Source: Helicobacter cinaedi CCUG 18818 = ATCC BAA-847 (GTDB taxonomy: Bacteria; Campylobacterota; Campylobacteria; Campylobacterales; Helicobacteraceae). From it: a DNA stretch of 32,420 nt. The DNA lies in NCBI RefSeq assembly GCF_000155475.1, contig NZ_DS990394.1, forward strand, positions 1 to 32,420. The letters are read 5' to 3'. This document shows positions 7,635 to 14,974 of this stretch, piece after piece. Below the pieces are notes generated by a model. The model was not told the DNA's origin. It worked only from the letters and a program-made list of their open reading frames with translations, and searched no databases. The stretch's first letter is position 1; the number at the start of each line of letters is the position of its first letter. Made by a program: the position numbers and the translations under genes.

Positions 7635-9476
7635 ATGAAAATTGAATCTGCAAAAGTTAATTTATACAAACCATACCAAAATAATCTTTGTATTTTTTTA
7701 CAAGAAGAAGAGGTTTTGCAAAAATTAATTTTATTTGGTGGAATTTTAGGCTGTATTCTTGCTTTCTTAACTTCTTTTTTTACTATTGGAGAAAATATTG
7801 CCATAGGACTCTATATGCTAGGAGTCATATATGCAGGAATAATGATAGGACTTTATTTTGTAAGCGAAACAAAAGATACAAAAGAAGCTGTTATTCCAAA
7901 TGAAGCAGATAAAGAGTATTTACTTTCACTTGGATATGAAGTGAAAAAGTTTTATGGAGACGCTGTTAAAAGTGGTAGAGTAAAAAACAATAAAACTCGT
8001 CCTTTGCTTATAAATGCAGAAACAATGAAACGGCACTTTCTTGTAATGGCAACCATTGGAGCAGGAAAATCAGTTCTAATGAAAGGATTGATAGAACAAT
8101 ATGCCGTATTGGGCGGAGGTTGTTTTATTATTGATGGTAAGGGGACAGATGAGTTTGCAAAGGAAATATATGGAGTAGTTGCAAGTGTGGGGAGAGAAGA
8201 TGATTTTGTATATCTTAATTTTTTAGATATGGATAATACTCACACAATCAATCCATTATTGAGCGGAGGGGCGTTAAGTATATATGAAATTCTTATTGCT
8301 TTATTGATAGGAGAAGAAAACGAATGGAAAGAAAAACAAAAAGAATTTATGAAATGTATCCTCAAACTTATGGTGTATAAAAGAGATAATGAAAAAGACT
8401 TTGTTTTTGACTTTTCATCACTTACAAATATGATGAGTCTTGTAACGCTAGTAAAAACTGCAATAGAATATAAACATTTGGCAAGATATAATGTTGGAAT
8501 AATGGATTTTGTTAAATATGTAAGTTCTACCATTGAAGTGGATATAAATGATTTTTTACAAGGAGATAAAGAAAATAAAAAATGGGTAGATGAAATGATT
8601 AAAAAAACAAGTGGAGAGGGGCAAGGCATTTATGATGTTTCTGTATGCGTTGGAGCTTGGAGAAATGTTTTGACAAATTTAAGCTCAGACTATGGTAGGA
8701 TTTTTAACGCTCCAAACCCTGATATTTCTTTATGGGAAGCTACACAAAGAAATAAAATTATATTTGTAACATTGCCTACAATGGATTCTGATACTACTCC
8801 AAAAGAGCTTGGAAGATTGTTGCTAGGACTTATTAAAGGAGTCGCCGCCCAAAAAGCAAAATTTGCAAAAGAATCTAAAATTCCTTTTGCTTGTTTTTGT
8901 GATGAGTTGGGAAGCTATGTTATTGAGGGATTTGGAAGATTAGAATCTAAAAGTAGAAGTTTGGGTATTAGCGTTGTTCCATTTTTTCAAAGTCCCGCAC
9001 AAATTGATGTTGTTGCAAAAAATGATTATGAAAGAAAAGAAATCATTGATGTTACAGGCGTTCATATATTAATGAAAAATATGCACCCTGAAACAACAGA
9101 ATTTTATGCAAAAATGGTTGAAAAAATTAAAACAATGAGCAGAGACTATCTTAAAAGGCGTGATGGAGCTAAAGGTTCTGGAGCGACAGAAGATACTTTT
9201 AGAATAGAAGAGAAAGAAGCCATAGAACATAATGAAGTAGTAAATATGAATAATGGCGAGATGATGATATTTGCTAATGGCAAACTACATAGAGCCATAG
9301 CACAAACGGAAACTTCTTTAATGGCACTTGGTAAAAAAACGACTTATCAAGGAATGAGTAGCGAGAAAATTCCATTAGTTCAATATGTTAGCAAAAGAAT
9401 ATTTTTTAAAAAGACTAATGAAATTGTTAGAAAACTAGGACTAAGTTATACAAATGCAGAAGCAATGAGTAATTGA
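7635..9476 (+). CDS. Type IV coupling ATPase (VirD4/TraD/TraG family)
   Basis: Coupling protein that would dock the relaxase-DNA complex or protein substrates at the inner membrane and pump them into a type IV secretion channel. Two membrane helices lie at about residues 30-80 (LILFGGILGCILAFL, then GLYMLGVIYAGIMIGLYFV). The ATPase follows: Walker A TIGAGKS with Lys145, DGKG shortly after, and Walker B FCDE with Asp423-Glu424. The later stretch SRSLGISVVPFFQS is typical of the TraG/TraD C-terminal half. The length of 613 residues is normal and no lesion is seen. It begins 1 nt after the preceding stop. This is the clearest evidence that the region belongs to a conjugative element. Confidence 0.85.
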   Translation: MKIESAKVNLYKPYQNNLCIFLQEEEVLQKLILFGGILGCILAFLTSFFTIGENIAIGLYMLGVIYAGIMIGLYFVSETKDTKEAVIPNEADKEYLLSLGYEVKKFYGDAVKSGRVKNNKTRPLLINAETMKRHFLVMATIGAGKSVLMKGLIEQYAVLGGGCFIIDGKGTDEFAKEIYGVVASVGREDDFVYLNFLDMDNTHTINPLLSGGALSIYEILIALLIGEENEWKEKQKEFMKCILKLMVYKRDNEKDFVFDFSSLTNMMSLVTLVKTAIEYKHLARYNVGIMDFVKYVSSTIEVDINDFLQGDKENKKWVDEMIKKTSGEGQGIYDVSVCVGAWRNVLTNLSSDYGRIFNAPNPDISLWEATQRNKIIFVTLPTMDSDTTPKELGRLLLGLIKGVAAQKAKFAKESKIPFACFCDELGSYVIEGFGRLESKSRSLGISVVPFFQSPAQIDVVAKNDYERKEIIDVTGVHILMKNMHPETTEFYAKMVEKIKTMSRDYLKRRDGAKGSGATEDTFRIEEKEAIEHNEVVNMNNGEMMIFANGKLHRAIAQTETSLMALGKKTTYQGMSSEKIPLVQYVSKRIFFKKTNEIVRKLGLSYTNAEAMSN

Positions 9477-9481
9477 ATTTA

Positions 9482-9871
9482 TCATCTTTTGCGTATTTTT
9501 ATAGAATCTGTATTCTTGCTTTTGTTATTTGTTAAAGTTAAATCCTGTGTAATGCTATCTTTGAGCTGTAAAGTATAATCAATCATTACAGGCTGGTCAT
9601 AGCCTCGTATGCTTTTAACACAATGAGGTAGCCAAGTGAGTTGTCTGCCCATTTTTTCAATCAAGTCCCCTAATTCATCATCGCTAAATTTCGTAGTAGA
9701 ATCATAGACTGAACCCTGCATACGCATAAAATCATACTTTGCAAGAAAACTTCCTATATCATTATAAGCATTATGCCAATCACTTTCAGTGTAATACTCT
9801 TGCAGAGCTTTAGTATCTAAATCAAAGGCTATGGTTTTAAGTTTTTTATTGTCTATTTTGCCAAATTTCAT
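9482..9871 (-). CDS. vapD: VapD-like endoribonuclease toxin, copy 1, with basic tail
   Basis: VapD is a Cas2-fold endoribonuclease, known as the toxin of VapXD modules in Haemophilus and widespread in Helicobacter. The body matches the family: AFDLDTKALQEYY with the conserved Asp, then AYNDIGSFLAKYDF, RMQGSVYDS and GRQLTWLPHCVKSIRGYD. Starting at the ATG at 9871 it has 129 residues, about 35 more than classical VapD. The extra C-terminus is polar and ends IKIRKR. The start lies 26 nt inside the end of the VapX-like gene; a TTG at 9898 is the alternative. The gene is convergent with the coupling ATPase, with only 5 bases between the stops. A paralogue lies at 23415. Confidence 0.85.
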   Translation of the reverse strand: MKFGKIDNKKLKTIAFDLDTKALQEYYTESDWHNAYNDIGSFLAKYDFMRMQGSVYDSTTKFSDDELGDLIEKMGRQLTWLPHCVKSIRGYDQPVMIDYTLQLKDSITQDLTLTNNKSKNTDSIKIRKR

Positions 9872-10181
9872 TGTCTTTATCTTTTTGAAAGAGTGCAATC
9901 AAATCGCCCACATAGTTTGGATTATTGCTATCGCCTAGCCAATCCCAACTTTTAACATTCTTAGCAAACCAATCGCAATGTTTTAGACAATTAAATACTA
10001 AAATCCCTAAATGTGCTTGTGCGTTTTTCTCGCCTCTAAACTCATAATGATTTTTAGATACTTTTGTAAGCCCTGCTCTTTTAGTAGCCAACTCTTCTAT
10101 CTTTGCATACATTTCATCTAAGTCGTAGATGTCCTCTCTTAGAATCTTTTCTTCATCTAATTCAAATCGTGTGCCAAACAT
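9846..10181 (-). CDS. VapX-like antitoxin partner, copy 1
   Basis: A 111-residue protein directly upstream of vapD copy 1, overlapping it. It is homologous by eye to the protein at 23080, which also precedes a vapD. Shared blocks are LDEEKILRE, YDLDxMY, a conserved LGI(L/F)V(F/Y)N and a Trp-Asp-Trp near residue 80. The paired, repeated arrangement supports an antitoxin or immunity role, as for VapX in Haemophilus, although sequence similarity to classical VapX cannot be judged here. I chose ATG at 10181 rather than the longer frame to 10325 because AAAGGA lies 7 nt upstream and homology with copy 2 begins there. Confidence 0.6.
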   Translation of the reverse strand: MFGTRFELDEEKILREDIYDLDEMYAKIEELATKRAGLTKVSKNHYEFRGEKNAQAHLGILVFNCLKHCDWFAKNVKSWDWLGDSNNPNYVGDLIALFQKDKDNEIWQNRQ

Positions 10182-10212
10182 AGTTAATCCTTTGTGAAAT
10201 TTACAAAAGAAA

Positions 10213-10249
10213 CAAAGGGGAGGGCGACAACTGCCACCTTCCCCCTTTG
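10213..10249. repeat. GC-rich hairpin element, copy 1
   Basis: A GC-rich island in AT-rich DNA. On the minus strand it folds as a long stem: an AAAGGGGG-type arm pairs with CCCCTTT, and an inner GGTGGC pairs with GTCGCC around an AGTT loop. The first 25 bases are identical to 21263-21287. It would sit at the very 5' end of the vapX copy 1 transcript. Confidence 0.65.
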
Positions 10250-10257
10250 CGAGTGTG

Positions 10258-10263
10258 ATTATA
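10258..10263 (-). promoter_or_regulatory. Probable -10 element for vapX-vapD copy 1
   Basis: TATAAT on the minus strand, in the context AATGTTATAAT. The same eleven bases precede copy 2 at 23037-23047. A start about 7 nt downstream gives a leader of some 70 nt that begins with the GC-rich hairpin at 10213-10249. Confidence 0.55.
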
Positions 10264-10335
10264 ACATTGTATTCTATTAGGAATCTTAAAGAAAAAATGA
10301 AGTGTAGAAGTGCATATGAATACAACGAAAATTAG

Positions 10336-10402
10336 CACCTATTTAATAAAATTTTCAATAAAAGTTGTTATCATATACGACAAGTAATAAAGAGGTGTGT
10401 GT
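10336..10402 (+). promoter_or_regulatory. cas9 upstream region
   Basis: AT-rich 67-base stretch between the toxin remnant and cas9. It must hold the cas9 promoter, but no clean -10 stands out (TATACG near 10375 is the best candidate). AAAGAGG at 10389-10395 is the ribosome binding site and supports ATG at 10403 over the GTG at 10397. Confidence 0.35.
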
Positions 10403-13400
10403 ATGAAAATATATAGCTTTGACATCGGTGTAGCGAGCATTGGCTGGGCGTTTATAGAAAATGAAGTGCTACAAGATTGTGGTATTAGAATCTTTACCAA
10501 AGCAGAAAATCCAAAAAATGGAGCCTCCCTAGCTTTGCCTAGGCGAGAGGCACGAGGAGTGCGAAAAAGATTAGCTAGGAGGAGAGGGAGATTAAACACC
10601 ATAAAACAATTACTTTGTAAAGAATTTGGATTGCAATTAGAAGATTATTTGAGTAATGATGGTGAATTGCCAAAAGCCTACACTGCTTCTAAAGCTAACC
10701 CTTTGAAATCCCCTTATGAGCTACGCACACTTGCCCTAAGTCAAAAGCTAGATTCTAAAGATTTGGTGCGTGTGATTTTACACATTGCAAAGCACCGTGG
10801 CTATGGTAATAAACACGCCAAAGACAGCAAAGACACAGAATCTGGCAAGGTTAAAAAGGCAATAGAATTTAATCGCAAGACTCTAGCAGAAAAGGGTTAT
10901 AGGAGTGTTGGAGAATATCTATATAGAGAATTTTTCCAACAAAGCAGAATCTCACAAAATAACGGTGCAACAGAATTTATCAATGTGCGAAACAAGGCTG
11001 GAAATTACGAGCATTGCGTAGCACAAGATATGCTAAAAGAGGAACTTGAGAGCATATTGAATGCACAAAGGCAGTTTGGATTCAGTTTAAAACAAGATTT
11101 TGAAAATAAATTGCTAACAAAGATTTTTGAACAACGCCCATTAAAAAGCTTTGCTGATAAAGTTGGAAATTGCTGTTTCATCGCTGGGGAAAAACGCGCA
11201 CCAAAAGACTCGCCTAGTGCAATAGAGTTTATCGCTCTATCTCGCACTATCAATACTCTTATAAATCTCTCAAAAGAAAGTGGTGAAATATACAATAGAG
11301 CGATAATTTTACAAATCGTAGAATCCACACTCAAAAAGGGCGAAATAAGCTACAAAGAGCTACGAGAAATAATAAGACTAGATGAGCGTTTAAGATTTAA
11401 AGATCCTAGACTAGATTATAGTAGAGAGATAAAAGAAGCAGAAAAGGTAAAATTCTTAGAATTTAAACAATTGAAAGGATTCAAAAAAGCCCTAGGAGAG
11501 AGTTTTACCACACTTGCAATATCACAGCTAGATGAGATAGCAGAGCATATTGCATTGATTAAAGATCGTGTGAAATTAAACGAGAAGCTAGAATCTTATG
11601 CGCTCACAAAAGAGCAAAGAGAAGCCTTAAGTAATCTTAGCTTTTCTGCACATATCAATCTAAGCCTTCAAGCCTTGAAACAGATTCTACCCTTTATGCG
11701 TGGAGATAATGGAGAGCAGTGCTTGGACTATGATGAGTCTGTAGAAAAAGCAGGGTTAAAAGCTCTAAGCAAAGATACTTTAAAAGGGCAGATGCTCCCA
11801 CCGCTTAATGAGTTTGAACCATATCTCTCAAACCCCGTTGTAGCAAGGGCATTAGCCGAGTATAGAAAGGTGTTAAACGTGCTGCTTAAGCAATATGGTA
11901 GCCCCCATAAAATCCACATAGAATACGCCAGAGAAGCCAAGCTAAGTAGCACAGAGCGACAAAAGTATGAAAAAGAGCAGAAAGATAATTACGCCGCTAA
12001 TCAAGCTGCCCACAAGAAATGCCAAGAGTTAGGGCTTGAGCCAAGTAGCACCAATCTCTTAAAGCTAAAGCTTTGGCAAGAGCAAGGAGGGTTGTGTCTA
12101 TATAGTGGGGCAAAAATCACAATCTCCTACTTGCAAGATCCCACCGCATTGCAAGTGGATCATATCTATCCCTACTCGCGTAGCTTTGATGATAGCTATA
12201 TGAATAAGTGTCTAGTCCTTACAAAAGCAAACCAAGAAAAGGGCAACCGCACGCCTTTTGAAGCCTTTGGAACAGACTCTGCCAAGTGGGGAGTTATCAC
12301 AACCCTAGCCCAAAAGCTCCCACACAAAAAACGCCGTAGAATCCTAAACACAGCCTTTAACGATAAGGAAGCAGGATTTAAGCTCCGTAACCTTAATGAC
12401 ACAAGCTATATCGCACGCCTTGTAGCAGATTATACTGAAACATATTTGGAGTTTTTGCCCCTAGTTGAGAGTGAGAACACCACGCTTAGCAAAGGGCAAA
12501 AGGGGAGCAAAAAGCACATTGCCATTGTCAATGGTGTGCTTACTAGCACGATGAGATATTATCTAGGCTTTGCTAGCAAAGATAGGGATAATCACTTACA
12601 CCACGCTCTTGATGCGGTGATTATTGGCTTTATGAATGATAGTGTGATAAAGGCTTTTAGCGATTTCAAAAAGACGCAAGAGACAAGCAAAGCCGCCTAC
12701 TATGCCCACACTCTAAGTAAGCAGGAGTATAAAAAACAACGAGCTTTTATCCAACTCCCAAGCGGCGAAAATTTCCGCGTAAGCGTGCTAGAAAAAGTAG
12801 AATCTGTCTTTGTTTCCAAACCACCAAGAAAAAGAGTGAGAGGGGCATTGCACGAGGCTACCTTCTACTCGCCAAATGACCCCAAACTGCTTAAAAACTA
12901 TGGTGGGACAAAGGGCGTGGAAAGGGCATTAGCCCTAGGTAAGATGAGAAAAGTTGGCGCAAAGATTGTAAGCAATGGCGCGATGGTGCGGGTGGATATT
13001 TTTAGACATAAAAGTAGCGGGAAATTCTACGGCGTGCCTGTTTATACAATGGACTTCGCGCTAGGGATTTTGCCAAATAAGGCAGTAGTTGTTGGCAAGG
13101 ATCAAAATGGTGTGATTAAAGATTGGCTAGAGATGGATTCTAGCTATGAATTTATATTTTCACTCTATAAAGATGATGTGATCTTAGTGCAGAAAAAGGA
13201 GATGCAAAGACCAGAGCTATGCTACTTTGTGAGTTTTGATACTAGTGGTGCGAGCATCAAAGTAGCAAAACACGATAATAACTTCTCCACACTCACAGAG
13301 AATCAAAAACTCCTTTTCAGCAATGCTACAAAAGAGGAAGTGGTGGGTAAAAGCATTGGAATCCAAAATCTCAAAGTTTTTGAAAAATGGCAAGTCTCAG

Positions 13401-13474
13401 TTTTAGGTGAAGTAAAACGCACACAATCATACCCACGCGAAAACATATCTCTTGCCTCTAAAGCAAAGAAATAA
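10403..13474 (+). CDS. cas9: CRISPR-associated endonuclease Cas9, type II-C
   Basis: RNA-guided double-strand DNA nuclease. With crRNA and tracrRNA it cleaves matching invaders next to a PAM. The parts are intact: RuvC-I YSFDIGVASIGW with Asp7; the Arg-rich bridge helix at about 50-75 (RREARGVRKRLARRRGRL); RuvC-II HIEYAREAK with Glu507; the HNH domain VDHIYPYSRSFDD with His587; and RuvC-III HHALDA with Asp737. With 1023 residues it is a compact enzyme of the C. jejuni type. cas1 begins one base after its stop and there is no csn2 or cas4, which defines subtype II-C. All five catalytic positions that I can check are present, so it should be active. The PAM is unknown. Confidence 0.97.
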   Translation: MKIYSFDIGVASIGWAFIENEVLQDCGIRIFTKAENPKNGASLALPRREARGVRKRLARRRGRLNTIKQLLCKEFGLQLEDYLSNDGELPKAYTASKANPLKSPYELRTLALSQKLDSKDLVRVILHIAKHRGYGNKHAKDSKDTESGKVKKAIEFNRKTLAEKGYRSVGEYLYREFFQQSRISQNNGATEFINVRNKAGNYEHCVAQDMLKEELESILNAQRQFGFSLKQDFENKLLTKIFEQRPLKSFADKVGNCCFIAGEKRAPKDSPSAIEFIALSRTINTLINLSKESGEIYNRAIILQIVESTLKKGEISYKELREIIRLDERLRFKDPRLDYSREIKEAEKVKFLEFKQLKGFKKALGESFTTLAISQLDEIAEHIALIKDRVKLNEKLESYALTKEQREALSNLSFSAHINLSLQALKQILPFMRGDNGEQCLDYDESVEKAGLKALSKDTLKGQMLPPLNEFEPYLSNPVVARALAEYRKVLNVLLKQYGSPHKIHIEYAREAKLSSTERQKYEKEQKDNYAANQAAHKKCQELGLEPSSTNLLKLKLWQEQGGLCLYSGAKITISYLQDPTALQVDHIYPYSRSFDDSYMNKCLVLTKANQEKGNRTPFEAFGTDSAKWGVITTLAQKLPHKKRRRILNTAFNDKEAGFKLRNLNDTSYIARLVADYTETYLEFLPLVESENTTLSKGQKGSKKHIAIVNGVLTSTMRYYLGFASKDRDNHLHHALDAVIIGFMNDSVIKAFSDFKKTQETSKAAYYAHTLSKQEYKKQRAFIQLPSGENFRVSVLEKVESVFVSKPPRKRVRGALHEATFYSPNDPKLLKNYGGTKGVERALALGKMRKVGAKIVSNGAMVRVDIFRHKSSGKFYGVPVYTMDFALGILPNKAVVVGKDQNGVIKDWLEMDSSYEFIFSLYKDDVILVQKKEMQRPELCYFVSFDTSGASIKVAKHDNNFSTLTENQKLLFSNATKEEVVGKSIGIQNLKVFEKWQVSVLGEVKRTQSYPRENISLASKAKK

Positions 13475-13475
13475 A

Positions 13476-14372
13476 ATGAGTTTTGATGAAGCCTTTAGAA
13501 GTGTCTTGGTTAGCTCTGAAGCAAAGCTTAGTTTGCAGGCAAATCACTTGGTGCTAAAGCAAACAAATAAAGAGGCAAAACTTTTTCTCAAAGATATTCA
13601 TTTTGTGATTTTAGAATCTCCACAAATTCTTATTACTTCCGCCTTATTAAGTGCCTTTGCAAAACACAATATCGTTCTTTTGACTTGTGATGAAAGTCAT
13701 CATATCAATGGCATTATGCACTCATATTTGGGGCATTTTCAGCACGCTAAAATTGCCAAGGAACAAATGATGGTCAGCACTCATAAAAAAGCGATTGTAT
13801 GGCAAAAAATCGTTAAAAATAAAATTACAAATCAAGCCCATATCTTAAAATTACACCACAAATCTAAAGAAAGTGATGAACTCTTAAGTTTTGCTAAAAA
13901 TGTTTCACTGGGGGATTCTAGAAATTTAGAGGCAGTTGCAGCAGCAATATATTTTAAGGCCTTATTTGGCAAAGAATTTCACAGAGATGAAATAAACTTT
14001 ATCAATTCTGCACTTAACTATGGCTATGCGATTCTTAGGGCTTGTATCGTGCGAAATGTCTGTATCAGTGGGCTTATTACTTGGCTAGGAATTAAACACG
14101 ACAATATGTATAATAGTTTTAATCTTTGTGATGATTTAATAGAAGTATTTCGCCCGTGGGTAGATCTATGTGTGCTTAAACTGAATACGCTAGATAAAGA
14201 AGCAACCTTACGGCCAAACGACAAACGAGAGCTTATTAATATTTTACAACAAGCAGCCTTAATAGATGGCCAAAAACATCCTTTGAGCCGAGCCATTGGA
14301 CGCTATATTCAAAGTTTTAGATCGGCGTTATTGGGAGATCAAACATTAATGGTTGTAAGTTTTGAAAGTTGA
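13476..14372 (+). CDS. cas1: CRISPR integrase Cas1
   Basis: Metal-dependent integrase that, with Cas2, inserts new spacers next to the leader. It has 298 residues from ATG at 13476, which follows the cas9 stop by one base; a longer frame from 13452 overlaps cas9 and is not needed. Family landmarks are the early LLTCDESHHINGIM region and the three metal ligands: Glu in SRNLEAVAAAIYF, His in TWLGIKHDN and Asp in NLCDDLIEVFRPWVD. No lesion is seen. It is co-transcribed with cas9 and cas2 (10 nt gap), so acquisition should be possible. The many distinct spacers and a tandem spacer duplication in the array fit an active adaptation module. Confidence 0.95.
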   Translation: MSFDEAFRSVLVSSEAKLSLQANHLVLKQTNKEAKLFLKDIHFVILESPQILITSALLSAFAKHNIVLLTCDESHHINGIMHSYLGHFQHAKIAKEQMMVSTHKKAIVWQKIVKNKITNQAHILKLHHKSKESDELLSFAKNVSLGDSRNLEAVAAAIYFKALFGKEFHRDEINFINSALNYGYAILRACIVRNVCISGLITWLGIKHDNMYNSFNLCDDLIEVFRPWVDLCVLKLNTLDKEATLRPNDKRELINILQQAALIDGQKHPLSRAIGRYIQSFRSALLGDQTLMVVSFES

Positions 14373-14382
14373 AGATAAATTT

Positions 14383-14817
14383 ATGCGCATACTCTTAATG
14401 TTTGATGTGCCAACAAAAACAAAAAAAGAACAAAAACAAGCTACAAGATTTCGAAATGAACTCATCAAGCTTGGCTTTTTTATGATGCAATTTAGCGTGT
14501 ATATGAAAATATGCAAAGGGTTAAGCTCGGCAAAAAGCTCTCTAAATGTTGTAAAAAAGGTGCTTCCACCTTATGGTAATGTCCGCGCACTTATCATCAC
14601 AGAAAGACAATTCGACAATATAGAAATATTATTAGGAAACCCATCATTTAATGAGAATGTTAATGAAGATAAAAATCTTGTGCTATTTGACTTTGACGAA
14701 AATGCGGGTGATTACCGCTATGGTATGGAGTATCAAAAACAAGAAGAATTGAATACAACTACTACACAACCAAAACAAAAAATCAAAAATAGGCAACCAA
14801 GCCTATTTGAATTCTAG
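14383..14817 (+). CDS. cas2: CRISPR adaptation protein Cas2
   Basis: Partner of Cas1 in the spacer-integration complex. The ferredoxin-like start MRILLMFDVPTKTKKE carries the conserved Asp8, followed by TRFRNELIKLGFFMMQFSVY. I chose ATG at 14383 because a TTG at 14362 would overlap cas1 and add residues not expected in the family. With 144 residues it is longer than many Cas2 proteins. The extra 35 or so C-terminal residues are polar and Gln/Thr/Lys-rich and end RQPSLFEF, which resembles a bacterial sliding-clamp-binding peptide. The last 30 bases also encode, on the other strand, the terminator hairpin of the tracrRNA. Confidence 0.95.
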   Translation: MRILLMFDVPTKTKKEQKQATRFRNELIKLGFFMMQFSVYMKICKGLSSAKSSLNVVKKVLPPYGNVRALIITERQFDNIEILLGNPSFNENVNEDKNLVLFDFDENAGDYRYGMEYQKQEELNTTTTQPKQKIKNRQPSLFEF

Positions 14818-14893
14818 GGTTTTGATAGGGATATGATTTACCCTGCGGAAGACCCCTTACTCCCTTATTTTAGTCCCTTCTTAAACTTCTATG
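14776..14893 (-). ncRNA. tracrRNA
   Basis: Trans-activating RNA that pairs with the crRNA repeat and is bound by Cas9. On the minus strand, bases 14892-14868 are a perfect 25-nt complement of the crRNA repeat (anti-repeat). Two hairpins follow, as in C. jejuni: GGGAG with CTTCC, and AGGG with CCCT around TAAATCATAT. A TATAAT sits 7 nt before the anti-repeat, and an intrinsic terminator inside the 3' end of cas2 closes the transcript at about 14776. The RNA would be about 115 nt, convergent to cas2 and in the same direction as the array. No expression data are available; the call rests on pairing, order and similarity in layout. Confidence 0.88.
14787..14808 (-). terminator. Intrinsic terminator of the tracrRNA, inside cas2
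   Basis: On the minus strand AAATAGGC and GCCTATTT pair around a 6-nt loop and are followed by a T-rich run (TTGATTTTTT). The hairpin lies within the last codons of cas2, so coding and terminator functions overlap. Confidence 0.7.
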
Positions 14894-14899
14894 TCGCGA

Positions 14900-14905
14900 A
14901 TTATA
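14900..14905 (-). promoter_or_regulatory. -10 element of the tracrRNA promoter
   Basis: TATAAT on the minus strand. The predicted start lies near 14893, exactly at the edge of the 25-nt anti-repeat. Confidence 0.7.
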
Positions 14906-14974
14906 AAGGATTTCAGGTAATTTCCAGCTTAAAATCCTTTGAAATCCCTATCTATAGGCACCAACAGAGAGCCT
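14905..14974. promoter_or_regulatory. Leader-like spacer with nested inverted repeats
   Basis: Seventy bases between the tracrRNA promoter and the first repeat. They contain AAAGGATTT (14905-14913) facing AAATCCTTT (14932-14940), the overlapping pair GGATTTCA (14908-14915) and TGAAATCC (14940-14947), and ATAGGC/GCCTAT (14954-14976) touching the first repeat. The position next to cas2 and the perfect first repeat suggest this is the integration leader; the degenerate repeat is at the other end. Confidence 0.45.

Larger units (their letters stand above)
10198..10335 (+). pseudogene. 3' remnant of a barnase/colicin E5-like toxin gene
   Basis: The plus strand between vapX copy 1 and cas9 is open for 45 codons. 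It reads QRGGRQLPPSP, then IITLYSIRNLKEKM. The intact toxin gene at 20912 has QRGGRQLPLSP, then IITFYSDRNLNERM. The first 25 bases of the match (10213-10237) are identical. The rest of the toxin gene is missing upstream, and the tail after KEKM no longer resembles the intact copy. So a second toxin gene once stood here and was truncated when the vapXD or cas block was joined. Confidence 0.7.

Noticed and set aside
10213-10249. The repeated GC-rich hairpin as an IS200/IS605-type transposon end
   Set aside because: No transposase or second end is nearby, and the similarity continues as protein homology to the toxin gene.
9846-10325. Longer start for the VapX-like protein at 10325
   Set aside because: The extra 48 residues run through the hairpin and toxin remnant, lack similarity to copy 2, and a good ribosome binding site precedes 10181.
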